Shown here: positions 9,161 through 17,516 of the stretch, in pieces
How the letters are laid out: each line of letters opens with the position of its first letter
How positions within the stretch are numbered: the first letter of the stretch is position 1
Assembly (NCBI GenBank): GCA_024641005.1
Contig: JAHEDX010000004.1
Span: 31,706-95,705, forward strand
DNA from: Acidimicrobiaceae bacterium
Lineage (GTDB): Bacteria; Actinomycetota; Acidimicrobiia; Acidimicrobiales; Ilumatobacteraceae
Length of the DNA stretch: 64,000 nucleotides
Direction of reading: 5' to 3'
Translations under genes and position numbers: made by a program
Notes under the pieces: generated by a model
Seen by the model: the letters and a program-made list of their open reading frames with translations, nothing else
Database searches by the model: none
What the model was told of the DNA's origin: nothing

Positions 9161-9200
9161 GATCCCGTCCTCGGGGTTGTCGGTAGGGCCATTGCGGTGG

Positions 9201-10460
9201 TCATCCCTCGGCCCAGTGGGCCTGGTACGTGGTGCGGGGCTCGACGGGGCCCTTGTCGGCATGTCGGCGCAGCTCGAGCCGGCCGATCTGATTGCGGTGG
9301 ACCTCGTCGGGACCATCGGCGAGCCTGAGCAGGCGGGCGGTCGCGTACATCGCCGCCAACCCATAGTCATTGTTGGTACCGGCACCCCCGAACGCCTGGA
9401 TCGCCCAGTCGACGATCTGGCACGCCATGTTGGGCGCCGCGACCTTGATCATCGCGATCTCGCGACGGGCTTGCTTGTTTCCCACGGTGTCCATCAGATG
9501 GGCGGTCTTCAGGGTCAGCAGTCGGGTCTGCTCGATGGCGATCCGCGCCTCGGCGATGCGTTCGAGCGTCACGGTCTGTTCGGCGATGGGACGACCGAAC
9601 GCGACCCGGTGTTGCACCCGTCGACACATCATCTCGAGTGCTCGTTCGGCGAGTCCGATCAGCCGCATGCAGTGATGGATGCGCCCAGGGCCGAGACGAC
9701 CCTGCGCGATCTCGAACCCCCGGCCTTCACCCAGCAGCATGTTGCTCGCCGGCACCCGCACGTCGGTGAACTGCACCTCTGACGCACGGTCTGGCATGCC
9801 GTAGAAGTTGAACACGGGCAGCGGCCGGATGACCTCGACACCCGGCGTGTCCTTCGGGACCAGGATCATCGACTGCTGCCGGTGCCGGTCGGGGTTCGTC
9901 GGGTCGGACTTACCCATGAAGATGATGATCTCGCAGCGCGGGTGGGTGGCGTTCGTCGTGTACCACTTCCGACCGTTGATCACGTACTCGTCGCCGTCGC
10001 GGATGATCGAACTCTCGATGTTCGTCGCATCGCTGGAGGCGACCGCAGGTTCGGTCATGGCGAACGCCGACCGGATCTCGCCCGCCAGCAGCGGTGCGAG
10101 CCAGCGGGCTTGCTGCTCGGGCGTGCCGTAGCGGGCGATCGTCTCCATGTTCCCGGTGTCAGGTGCGGCGCAGTTGAACACCTCGGGCGCGAGATGGCTG
10201 CGGCCCATGACCTCACACAGCGGTGCGTACTCGAGATTGGTCAGGCCGGCGCCGTCGTCGCTGTCGGGAAGGAACAGGTTCCAGAGCCCTGCTTCGCGTG
10301 CGAGCGGTTTGAGCTCTTCGACGACCGGCCACACCGCCCACGGCCCGAGTTCCATCGATTCGCTGAAGAAGCGGTCCTCATTCGGATAGATGTGCTCGTC
10401 CATGAACACTTCGAGTCGCTGGCGCAGCTCGTGTGTGCGGGGTTCCTCGTCGAAGTTCAT
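9201..10460 (-). CDS. Acyl-CoA dehydrogenase family protein
   Basis: 419 residues from the ATG at 10460 ([16 protein letters not shown]); the long upstream extension is a shadow of the regulator gene. It is an FAD-dependent alpha,beta-desaturase of acyl-CoA thioesters. The N-terminal helical domain is followed by the FAD/substrate loop ([19 protein letters not shown]), the beta domain ([17 protein letters not shown]) and a C-terminal helical domain ending in [18 protein letters not shown]. That ending is typical of the ACAD10/11-like and FadE2-like branch, where the usual catalytic Glu region differs from short-chain enzymes. It lies downstream of the FadR-type regulator on the same strand with a gap of about 130 nt, which suggests control by that regulator. 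The chain-length preference cannot be read from sequence. Confidence 0.93.
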   Translation of the reverse strand: MNFDEEPRTHELRQRLEVFMDEHIYPNEDRFFSESMELGPWAVWPVVEELKPLAREAGLWNLFLPDSDDGAGLTNLEYAPLCEVMGRSHLAPEVFNCAAPDTGNMETIARYGTPEQQARWLAPLLAGEIRSAFAMTEPAVASSDATNIESSIIRDGDEYVINGRKWYTTNATHPRCEIIIFMGKSDPTNPDRHRQQSMILVPKDTPGVEVIRPLPVFNFYGMPDRASEVQFTDVRVPASNMLLGEGRGFEIAQGRLGPGRIHHCMRLIGLAERALEMMCRRVQHRVAFGRPIAEQTVTLERIAEARIAIEQTRLLTLKTAHLMDTVGNKQARREIAMIKVAAPNMACQIVDWAIQAFGGAGTNNDYGLAAMYATARLLRLADGPDEVHRNQIGRLELRRHADKGPVEPRTTYQAHWAEG

Positions 10461-10593
10461 CGCGGTGAGACGGTAGGGCAAGGCAAGCCTCGCGTCGTTG
10501 TCGAAGAGGTCGATCGGCTCGGCGGCGAGGGTGAGGCCGACTCGGGTAGGGGCCGGTGTTGGGTTGCGGCGCGTGCGGGCGCCGAGCAGTTCT

Positions 10594-11322
10594 TCACGTC
10601 TGCACACCGGTGGGAGGCTGTCCCATCCTCGTCGGCGTTCCGGGTTTTCCGCTGCGGAGCTGCTCGATCCAGCGTTGCCGTTCGTCGACCTGCACCACTG
10701 CGATCGACCTCGCGGTTTCGCTGTCCCCCCGTTCGAGCGCACCGAGCAGCAGCCGCTGATGGGAGAGCGCGATGTCGCGCATCGCCGGATCGGAACTCAA
10801 CCAGGTGCGCCGGATGTTCTCGCTGCGTACTTGCAGTGCGCGCAGGATCGAGCTGAGCGTCTCGTTGCCGGTCGCGTCGGCGATCATGGCCTGGAACTCC
10901 CTGTGCAGCCCGGCGATCTCGTCGGTGTCGGTGGCCGATTCGAGCCGGTCGAGCATGACGCGCATCTCGCTGATCTGCTGGTCGGTGACGCGCTGTGCGG
11001 CCAGTGCTGCAGCGGGCGGGAGCAGCAGCCGGCGAACTTCGAGCACCTCCTCGAGGCCCTGTGGCTGCAGCAGTTCGATCGCGAATCCCAGGCCCGACAG
11101 CAGCTCGGTGGGGGCGAGGCTCGTCACGTAGGTCCCGTCGCCGCGCCGCACGTCGAGCACCTTGATCTGGGCCAGGGCTCGCACCGCCTCGCGAAGCGAC
11201 CCACGCGACACACCGAGCCGGTCGGCCAGCTCGTTCTCGGGTGGGAGCCGGTCGCCCGGCCCCAGTTCGCCGGAACTGATCATCGCCCCGATGCTGTCGA
11301 CCGCCCCCGTCGTGACACTCAT
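10594..11322 (-). CDS. GntR-family (FadR/FCD subfamily) transcriptional regulator
   Basis: 242 residues. The N-terminal winged helix-turn-helix ([20 protein letters not shown], about residues 21-40, then [10 protein letters not shown]) is followed by an all-helical FCD ligand domain. The ATG at 11322 is chosen because a perfect GGAGG lies 8 nt upstream. It sits between an acyl-CoA dehydrogenase (same strand) and a divergent biotin-carboxylase operon, so it is expected to sense an acyl-CoA or organic acid and to control both. A palindrome-like sequence overlaps its own ribosome site (11329-11339), consistent with autoregulation. The effector is unknown. Confidence 0.9.
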   Translation of the reverse strand: MSVTTGAVDSIGAMISSGELGPGDRLPPENELADRLGVSRGSLREAVRALAQIKVLDVRRGDGTYVTSLAPTELLSGLGFAIELLQPQGLEEVLEVRRLLLPPAAALAAQRVTDQQISEMRVMLDRLESATDTDEIAGLHREFQAMIADATGNETLSSILRALQVRSENIRRTWLSSDPAMRDIALSHQRLLLGALERGDSETARSIAVVQVDERQRWIEQLRSGKPGTPTRMGQPPTGVQT

Positions 11323-11328
11323 GCCCAA

Positions 11329-11339
11329 ACCTCCAATGT
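11329..11339 (-). promoter_or_regulatory. Candidate operator (ACATTGGAGGT) overlapping the FadR-type gene's RBS
   Basis: On the minus strand this reads ACATTGGAGGT, a degenerate match to the ACATCGGATGT-type palindrome found before the acyl-CoA ligase and the importer genes. It overlaps the GGAGG ribosome site, so the match may be partly coincidental. Confidence 0.3.
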
Positions 11340-11512
11340 TTCCGACCTCGTCGAGCCCAGCCTTCAGCCTGCCACACGGGCCGAGTGTCGCGGCAAGAAT
11401 CTCGACCACATGGTGCGCTCGGATGCATCCTGCAGCGCGCGATCGTGGCGCTGCCGTCATCGCCGGTGGCGGCGGTTGGGCGATGTGGTTCGTGGTCGGG
11501 ATTCCTGAAACG

Positions 11513-11518
11513 TATGAT
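11513..11518 (+). promoter_or_regulatory. -10-like TATGAT upstream of the biotin-carrier/carboxylase operon
   Basis: TATGAT is an A/T-rich hexamer in otherwise GC-rich DNA, placed about 90 nt before the first gene of the operon. No convincing -35 element is visible. Confidence 0.35.
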
Positions 11519-11606
11519 GATTCGAGGTGGGGCCGGGGGTCGGACCACCGAACCGTCCCGATCGGTCGTCTGGATGGCCAGACCCCATGGGCAGCGAGGA
11601 GGCGAG

Positions 11607-12092
11607 GTGCACGGTTCTGGGGATGCGATCAAGCGGGTCGTGGAGGCGTTCGAGCGCTCGAACTGGACCGAGATCGATGTTCGCGTCGGTGACATTCGGG
11701 TGCACCTGGTGGCCGGTGGAGCGGCGAGTGCGGCGCCCACCGAGGTGCCGGCGACTCCCGTGGGCTCGACCGCCATCTCGGCCGCTGTCGGTGTGCCGTC
11801 GATCGCACCCGTGCCGGTCGCCCTGGAGGTGCCTCCCGGGGCCCATCTGGTCACCGCTCCCTCACCGGGGATCCTGTGGCGCTCACCCGAACCCGGTGCA
11901 CCACCGTTCGCCGACGTCGGTGACCAGCTCGAGTCATCGACCACGGTATGCATCCTCGAGGTCATGAAGTTGATGAGCCACATCAAGGCCGGGGTCGAGG
12001 GACAGGTCGTGGCGGTCTATGGCGAGAACGGCGTCGCCGTCGAGAAAGGGCAACCGTTGTTCGCGATCGCTCCCTCGCGGCAGATGTCATGA
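11607..12092 (+). CDS. Biotin carboxyl carrier protein (AccB-like)
   Basis: 161 residues from the GTG at 11607, which has an excellent GAGGAGG ribosome site; the frame is open further upstream but without support. After an N-terminal helix (about 1-40) and an Ala/Pro linker (about 40-75), the C-terminal biotinyl domain carries CILEVMKLMSH with the predicted biotinylated Lys121. The usual AMKM is replaced by VMKL, a tolerated variant. It carries CO2 between the biotin carboxylase, whose ATG overlaps its stop, and a carboxyltransferase encoded next. The long N-terminal region resembles AccB of acetyl-CoA carboxylase. Confidence 0.92.
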   Translation: MHGSGDAIKRVVEAFERSNWTEIDVRVGDIRVHLVAGGAASAAPTEVPATPVGSTAISAAVGVPSIAPVPVALEVPPGAHLVTAPSPGILWRSPEPGAPPFADVGDQLESSTTVCILEVMKLMSHIKAGVEGQVVAVYGENGVAVEKGQPLFAIAPSRQMS

Positions 12093-13450
12093 CCATCCGG
12101 CGAGTCCTGGTCGCGAACCGCGGCGAGATCGCAGTACGAATCGTCCAGGCCTGCCGGGCCGGAGGCATCGATGTGATCGTCGCCGTGAGTGATGCCGACC
12201 AGGACTCGCTCGCTGCGCGGTTGGCGAACGACGTCGTTCGCATCGGGCCGGCCAATCCGGCGTTGAGCTATCTGCGCGTCGAGCAGGTCATCGCCGCTGC
12301 CCTGCTCAGCGGATGTGACGCGGTGCATCCCGGATACGGCTTCCTGTCCGAGCGTGCCGAACTCGCCGATGCGTGTGTCGAGCACGGGTTGGTCTTCGTG
12401 GGTCCACCGGCGGACACCATCAGACGGGGCGGCGACAAGGTGGAGGCGCGCCGCGTCGCCCACTCCGCCGGGGTCCCGACCGGTTCGGGTTCGGCGTCGG
12501 TGGGCAGCGTCGATGCAGCGGTGGCGGTTGCAGCCGATGTCGGCTACCCGATCCTGCTCAAGGCCGCAGCGGGCGGTGGCGGCCGGGGCATGGTGCGCGT
12601 CGACACCCCGGATGCCCTCGCGTCACGTTTCGCGACGGCGTCGAGGGAGGCGGAGGCCGCTTTCGGCGACGGGCGCATGTACCTCGAGCGTTACGTCGAG
12701 CGAGCACGCCACGTCGAGGTGCAGCTGCTCGGTGACCACCACGGCAACATCGTCCATCTCGGCGACCGCGACTGTTCGACACAACGCCGCTTCCAGAAAC
12801 TGGTCGAGGAAGCCCCGGCCGCCGTGCTGGCCGACGATCTCCGCCGGCGTATCTCCGATGCCGCAGTCGCGCTCGGTCGACGACTCGACTACCGCGGCGC
12901 GGGCACCGTCGAGTTCCTCGTCGATCTCGAACGCGACGACTTCTCCTTCCTCGAGATCAACACACGGATCCAGGTCGAGCACCCCGTGACCGAGATGGTC
13001 ACCGGGATCGACATCGTGCGTGAGCAGCTCCGCATCGCCGACGGCGAGCCGTTGGGGTTCGACCAAGGCGACGTCACGATCAGCGGGCACGCCATCGAAT
13101 GTCGTATCAACGCCGAGTCGGTCGTCGACGACTTCCGGCCGTCGCCCGGCACCATCACCCACTGGGCACCGCCGACCGAAGCCTGGGTCCGCGTCGACAG
13201 TCATGGGTTCGTCGGCTACGACGTCCCGCCGCATTACGACTCGTTGGTCGCCAAGCTGATCGTGACCGGGGCCGATCGAGACGAGGCGATCGACCGCTCA
13301 CTCCGAGCGCTCGATTCGTTCCGGATCGACGGCATCGCCACGACGAGTCCGCTTCAGCGAGCCGTGCTCGCGCACGACGATTTTCGCAACGACACCATCA
13401 CCACCCAGTGGCTCGAGACGACCTTGCTGCCCAGCTGGTCGCCCGGCTGA
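12089..13450 (+). CDS. Biotin carboxylase subunit (AccC-like)
   Basis: 453 residues, the usual size. It carboxylates biotin on the carrier protein using ATP and bicarbonate. The N-terminal domain starts IRRVLVANRGEIAVRI and includes HPGYGFLSE. The ATP-grasp domain carries the Gly-rich loop KAAAGGGGRGM and the metal-binding EINTRIQVEHPVTE. The C-terminal domain shows GHAIECRINAE. The ATG overlaps the stop of the carrier gene (ATGA), so the two should be translated as a stoichiometric pair. The third subunit would be the carboxyltransferase-like protein 35 nt downstream. Confidence 0.95.
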   Translation: MTIRRVLVANRGEIAVRIVQACRAGGIDVIVAVSDADQDSLAARLANDVVRIGPANPALSYLRVEQVIAAALLSGCDAVHPGYGFLSERAELADACVEHGLVFVGPPADTIRRGGDKVEARRVAHSAGVPTGSGSASVGSVDAAVAVAADVGYPILLKAAAGGGGRGMVRVDTPDALASRFATASREAEAAFGDGRMYLERYVERARHVEVQLLGDHHGNIVHLGDRDCSTQRRFQKLVEEAPAAVLADDLRRRISDAAVALGRRLDYRGAGTVEFLVDLERDDFSFLEINTRIQVEHPVTEMVTGIDIVREQLRIADGEPLGFDQGDVTISGHAIECRINAESVVDDFRPSPGTITHWAPPTEAWVRVDSHGFVGYDVPPHYDSLVAKLIVTGADRDEAIDRSLRALDSFRIDGIATTSPLQRAVLAHDDFRNDTITTQWLETTLLPSWSPG

Positions 13451-13485
13451 TCGTTCACGACGCAACCCGAGGAGGCATTTCATCC

Positions 13486-14949
13486 ATGGCGCAGATCGAC
13501 ATCATCGACCAAACCCTCCGCGACGGCCAACAGAGCCTGTGGGGGATGAGAATGAAGGTCGCGCACCTCGCCGAGGTCGCCGACGACATCGATCAGGCGG
13601 GGTATCGCGTGGTCGACCTCACCGGCAGCTCCATCTTCGAGTGCATGATGCGCTACAACCGCGAAGATCCCTGGGACGGGCTCGACCTGTGGCGGACATG
13701 GCTGCCGAACTCGCGATTGCGTGCCGGGTCGCGAAGCAACTGCATCGCGAAGTTCGGCCTCACACCCGACTCGCTCATGGAGCTGTGGATCCGCACCCTG
13801 GCCAGGCACGGCATCGACAGTTTCTGGATCTACGACTGCCTCTACAACATGGACGCGATGCAGCGACTCTGTCGCGTCGTGTCCGACGAGGGCTGTGAGG
13901 TCGTGCCCGCGATCATGTATGGCATCAGCCCGGTGCACACCGACGAGTGGTTTGCCGACCGGGTCCGCGAGTACGTGGGTTGGGGTATCACCGATGCCAT
14001 CTATGTCGAAGACGCGGCGGGCATCCTGACGCCCGATCGTGCCAAGACGTTGCTGCCGGCGCTCGTCGAGGCGGCCGGTGAGGTGCCGGTCGAACTGCAA
14101 TGCCACAACACCGTCGGGATCGCCGGTTTGAACTATCTGATCGGGGTCGAAGCCGGCGTACGGATCCTGCACACCGCCCCCGGCCCGATGGCGAACGGGC
14201 CGTCGGTGCCGTCGACCGAGCAGACCATCGAGAACCTCCGGTGGGAGGGCCACACGACGAGCGTCGACGTCGAACGGGTTCGCCAGGTGAGTGCGCACAT
14301 GCGCCGGGTCGCGGAACAAGAAGGCCATCCCATCGGCATCCCCCACGAGTACAACGTGTTCCCGTACCACCACCAACTGCCCGGCGGTATGACCGGCACG
14401 CTGAAGGCCCAGCTCGCGCAATACGACATGTCGGATCGGTTCGAGGAAGTGCTCGAGGAGATCGTGCAGGTGCGCGCCGACCTGGGCCATCCCATCTCGG
14501 CGACGCCGTTCTCGCAGCTGATGGGGATTCAGGCGACCCTGAACGTCGTGACCGGAGAGCGGTACGGCTCGGTGCCCGACGAGGTGCTCGTCTACGTGCT
14601 CGGTCATTTGGGCGAGCCGCCTGCCCCGATCGACGAGAACGTGCTCGACCGGATGTTGTCGACGGATCGAGGGCGGGAGATGCAGGCGTGGGAGCCGCCG
14701 CAACCCACCATCGCAGAACTGAAAGCACAGTACGGAGATCGTTCGATGAGCGACGAGGAACTGCTGCGCCGTTACCTGGTTCCGCTTCAGGACGTCGAAG
14801 CGACCCGGGCCGCCGGGCCGGCGGCGCGCGCGTACCGATTCGACGACGCGGGGCTTCCCGAGTCGATGATCGAAGAATTGCTCGCCGGCACCCGAGCCTC
14901 TTTTGCCCACATCGAGACCGGCACGTCCACGGTCACCCTCCGGCGATGA
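13486..14949 (+). CDS. HMGL/pyruvate-carboxylase-type carboxyltransferase-like protein, divergent active site
   Basis: 487 residues from the ATG at 13486 (AGGAGG upstream). It is a TIM barrel of the DRE-TIM/HMG-CoA-lyase family: IIDQTLRDGQQS at the N-terminus holds the metal-ligand Asp, and the later PGGM and TPFSQ strings are those of pyruvate carboxylase, oxaloacetate decarboxylase and transcarboxylase 5S. It lacks a fused biotinyl domain and presumably uses the separate carrier two genes upstream. Two expected metal-site features differ. The carbamylated-lysine motif (IKDMAGLL in 5S-type proteins) reads VEDAAGILTP, and the HxH motif reads LQCHNT. It may transfer CO2 to an unusual acceptor or use a modified metal site. 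The context (acyl-CoA dehydrogenase, acyl-CoA ligase) hints at an acyl-CoA or organic-acid substrate. Confidence 0.85.
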   Translation: MAQIDIIDQTLRDGQQSLWGMRMKVAHLAEVADDIDQAGYRVVDLTGSSIFECMMRYNREDPWDGLDLWRTWLPNSRLRAGSRSNCIAKFGLTPDSLMELWIRTLARHGIDSFWIYDCLYNMDAMQRLCRVVSDEGCEVVPAIMYGISPVHTDEWFADRVREYVGWGITDAIYVEDAAGILTPDRAKTLLPALVEAAGEVPVELQCHNTVGIAGLNYLIGVEAGVRILHTAPGPMANGPSVPSTEQTIENLRWEGHTTSVDVERVRQVSAHMRRVAEQEGHPIGIPHEYNVFPYHHQLPGGMTGTLKAQLAQYDMSDRFEEVLEEIVQVRADLGHPISATPFSQLMGIQATLNVVTGERYGSVPDEVLVYVLGHLGEPPAPIDENVLDRMLSTDRGREMQAWEPPQPTIAELKAQYGDRSMSDEELLRRYLVPLQDVEATRAAGPAARAYRFDDAGLPESMIEELLAGTRASFAHIETGTSTVTLRR

Positions 14950-14978
14950 GGCCCCGTCCGCCACTGACGCCCTCGGAA

Positions 14979-14995
14979 ACGTCGGACGTTATGAT
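14979..14995 (+). promoter_or_regulatory. Palindrome ACGTCGGACGT abutting a -10-like TATGAT
   Basis: ACGTCGGACGT (14979-14989) is a perfect 5-1-5 palindrome placed directly against TATGAT (14990-14995), about 105 nt before the PEP-utilising gene. A bound repressor would block this promoter. It is a G/C variant of the ACATCGGATGT palindrome upstream of the acyl-CoA ligase. Confidence 0.4.
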
Positions 14996-15100
14996 CTGCC
15001 GCGTTCGGATGGACTGGTGCCGAACGACGTTCCGTGGGGGAACTCGGGTGTCGGTGACGACTGGGACATCCACGACGTCAGACCCATGGGGAGAAACCGC

Positions 15101-16729
15101 ATGACCGCATACGAGTTCGACACGACGCTCGACCCGAGCTATCCCGTCCTGACGCGCGGCAACGCCGGCGAGATCATGCCCGACATCGTGTCGCCGCTGT
15201 CGGCCACCGTGTTCTTCCCGCCGCTGGAACGGGCATGGCGACGCTCGTTCACCGAGACCTGGGACGTGATGGACTGGCCCGAGTGCCCGACGACCTTCGC
15301 GCCGATCATCGGTGGCCGCTTCTACATCAACATCTCGGCGTTCCGTCGGCTCGCCGACCTCACCCCGGGCACCAGTCCGGAGGACATCGACCGGACCCTG
15401 TTCGCTGCGGGTGGCATCAAGCTCGAGCCCTACCGAACTCCTGACGAGCCGGGGTACGAGGGCAGGGGTGAGCGCATCGCAGCAGCCACCGCATCGTTCC
15501 TCGAAGACCCGCCGGTCGAGCGCATCCAACGCGAGCACGACGCTGCCCAGGCGCGGCGTGCCGAGGGGCGGGCGCGGCGTTCGGGTAGTTCGAACGACGA
15601 ACTGCTCGCGCGGTTCGAGTCGCTGCAGCCGTTCATGGAGTCCGACTTCGTCACTCTCTTCGTCGGGTCGTCGGTGAGCCCGGTGGTGCTCGGTTCGCTG
15701 CAGGCCGGTCTCGTCGAGGTGTACGGCCAAGAGGGATACGAGTTGGGACGCCAGGCGGTGATGGGCATCGGCGGGATCGAATCGGCGGATGCCGGCAAGG
15801 CGGTTGCATCCCTCGCTGCGCTCGAGGGCGACGAGTTCGAGGCGGCGTTCGAGCGAGTGCTCGAACAGTACGGGTTCCGTGGTGTGAACGAGTGGGAGAT
15901 CGCTGCCCCCTCGTGGGAGATCCGAACCGATGTCCTCCGGCGTGCGGTCGGGGCCGTTCGTTCCGGCGGTGCCGAGCGCGACCCCGACGCCACGCGTCGG
16001 TCGGCGCTGGCGAAGTTCGACGCGGACGGTGTGCGGGACTCGTTTCCCGATCTCGATCTGTGGCTCGATCGCTGCACCGTGTGGATGGGCATCAGGGAGC
16101 GCACGAAGGCCACCTGTGTCCTCACGATCAACGAGATGCGCCTCGACGCACTCGAGATCGGTCGCCGGTTGGTGATCGACGGACGGTTGGAGTCCGCCGA
16201 TCAGATCTATTTCCTCACCTTCGACGAGTTCCGTAACGCCGCCCGCGGCGAAGGTGTCGACCTCGACCGTATCCATACCCGGCAGGCGGCCAAGGCCGAA
16301 CTGCTGCAGTACCAAGAGCCCTTGTTCGTCATCGCCGGCGAGGCGCCGCCCGTCGAGAACTGGCCCCGGAAGACCGACGCCGTCACGGGCTCCGACGATC
16401 AGATCGAGATCACTGGCGCGGCGGGCAGCCCCGGCGTCGCGACGGGCAGGGCGCGCGTGGTGATGGACGCGTACGTCGACGACCCGCCCGAGCCGGGGGA
16501 GGTGCTGGTCGCGCCGATCACCGACCCGGGGTGGATGCCGTTGTTCGTCGGCGCGGTGGCTGTGGTGGCCGAGATGGGGGGCGAGTTGAGCCACACGATG
16601 ATCGTGTCGCGCGACCTCGGCATCCCGGCGGTGGTCGGTGCAGTCGGCGCCACCGCCGTCATCAAGACCGGTGACCTGATTCGGGTCGACGGGTCGAACG
16701 GCACGATCCGTATCGTGGAGCGGGCATGA
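15101..16729 (+). CDS. PEP-utilising-enzyme swivelling-domain protein lacking the ATP-binding domain
   Basis: 542 residues from the ATG at 15101 (GGGGAGA upstream). The C-terminal about 80 residues are the phosphohistidine swivelling domain of PEP synthase, PPDK and rifampin phosphotransferase (GGELSHTMIVSRDLGIPAVV, with the phospho-acceptor His in ELSHT). The N-terminal part (NAGEIMPDIVSPLSATVFFP, about residues 17-36) resembles the substrate-binding region of rifampin-phosphotransferase-like proteins. The ATP-grasp domain that would charge the histidine is missing, so the protein either works with a separate partner or has lost phosphotransfer. Its stop overlaps the start of the SDR gene (ATGA). 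It is found inside an acyl-CoA/carboxylase block; the substrate is unknown. Confidence 0.85.
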   Translation: MTAYEFDTTLDPSYPVLTRGNAGEIMPDIVSPLSATVFFPPLERAWRRSFTETWDVMDWPECPTTFAPIIGGRFYINISAFRRLADLTPGTSPEDIDRTLFAAGGIKLEPYRTPDEPGYEGRGERIAAATASFLEDPPVERIQREHDAAQARRAEGRARRSGSSNDELLARFESLQPFMESDFVTLFVGSSVSPVVLGSLQAGLVEVYGQEGYELGRQAVMGIGGIESADAGKAVASLAALEGDEFEAAFERVLEQYGFRGVNEWEIAAPSWEIRTDVLRRAVGAVRSGGAERDPDATRRSALAKFDADGVRDSFPDLDLWLDRCTVWMGIRERTKATCVLTINEMRLDALEIGRRLVIDGRLESADQIYFLTFDEFRNAARGEGVDLDRIHTRQAAKAELLQYQEPLFVIAGEAPPVENWPRKTDAVTGSDDQIEITGAAGSPGVATGRARVVMDAYVDDPPEPGEVLVAPITDPGWMPLFVGAVAVVAEMGGELSHTMIVSRDLGIPAVVGAVGATAVIKTGDLIRVDGSNGTIRIVERA

Positions 16730-17463
16730 GTATCAGCTTCGACTTCACCGGCCGCACCGTTCTCGTCACCGGCGGGGCCCGTGGGATCGGGAGGGGCCTG
16801 AGCGACTTCTTCGCCGATGCCGGCGCAACGCTCGCCGTCGCCGACGTCGATGCCAGGGCTCTCGCCGAGGTAACGACCGCGCTCCCCGCAGCGATACCCC
16901 TCGAGATCGACGTCTCCGATCCAGCATCGGTGGCCGCGGGGGTCGCCGACGTGGTCGAGCGCACCGGTCGGCTCGATGTCGTCGTCAACAACGCGGGAAT
17001 CCTGCGCGACCGGGTCGTGTGGAAGCTCACTGACGACGACTGGCATGCGGTGCTCGGGGTACACCTCACGGGGACGTTCAACATGACGCGTGCAGCGGTC
17101 CCGGCGATGCGCGACCAGGGATACGGTCGCATCGTCAACGTCACGTCGTACACCGGTTTGCACGGCAACATCGGCCAGGCCAACTACGCCGCCGCCAAGG
17201 CAGGGATCATCGGCTTCACCCGTACGACAGCGAAGGAACTCGCCCGCTTCGGCATCACGGTGAACGCCATCTCGCCCAACGCCGAGACCGACATGGTGGC
17301 CTCGATCCCCGAGGACAAGTTGGCCGAACTGAGGGCACAGGTGCCGATGGGCCGTTTCTCGGCGCCCGCCGAGGCCGCCCCGGCGGTCGCGTTCCTGGCA
17401 TCGGAAGAGGCCGGCTACATCACCGGCGTGGTACTTCCCGTCGACGGAGGCCTCTCGATCTGA
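16726..17463 (+). CDS. SDR-family oxidoreductase (FabG-like)
   Basis: 245 residues, classical short-chain dehydrogenase. The cofactor loop TGGARGIGRG lies at about residues 15-24, with NNAGI in the middle and a catalytic Ser-Tyr-Lys set in VNVTSYTG and YAAAKAG. The C-terminus GYITGVVLPVDGG is typical of 3-oxoacyl-ACP/CoA reductases. An Asp after the second beta strand (VADVDARA) favours NAD(H). It is translationally coupled to the PEP-utilising gene and lies 53 nt before the acyl-CoA ligase. It is likely a 3-hydroxyacyl-CoA dehydrogenase or alcohol dehydrogenase step in the same pathway. Confidence 0.93.
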   Translation: MSISFDFTGRTVLVTGGARGIGRGLSDFFADAGATLAVADVDARALAEVTTALPAAIPLEIDVSDPASVAAGVADVVERTGRLDVVVNNAGILRDRVVWKLTDDDWHAVLGVHLTGTFNMTRAAVPAMRDQGYGRIVNVTSYTGLHGNIGQANYAAAKAGIIGFTRTTAKELARFGITVNAISPNAETDMVASIPEDKLAELRAQVPMGRFSAPAEAAPAVAFLASEEAGYITGVVLPVDGGLSI

Positions 17464-17484
17464 TTCGACGTCCGGCCACCGAGA

Positions 17485-17509
17485 ACATCGGATGTCTGGT
17501 CAGTACTGT
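17485..17509 (+). promoter_or_regulatory. Palindrome ACATCGGATGT plus -10-like TACTGT before the acyl-CoA ligase
   Basis: ACATCGGATGT (17485-17495) is a perfect 5-1-5 palindrome. TACTGT (17504-17509) ends 7 nt before the ATG at 17517, which has no clear ribosome site, so the transcript may be leaderless. The palindrome occupies the spacer where a repressor would compete with RNA polymerase. Confidence 0.45.
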
Positions 17510-17516
17510 GGTGAGG

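Noticed and set aside
13480..16594. Long minus-strand frames opposite the carboxyltransferase and PEP-utilising genes
   Set aside because: Shadows; the plus-strand proteins match families and the antisense translations are low-complexity basic.
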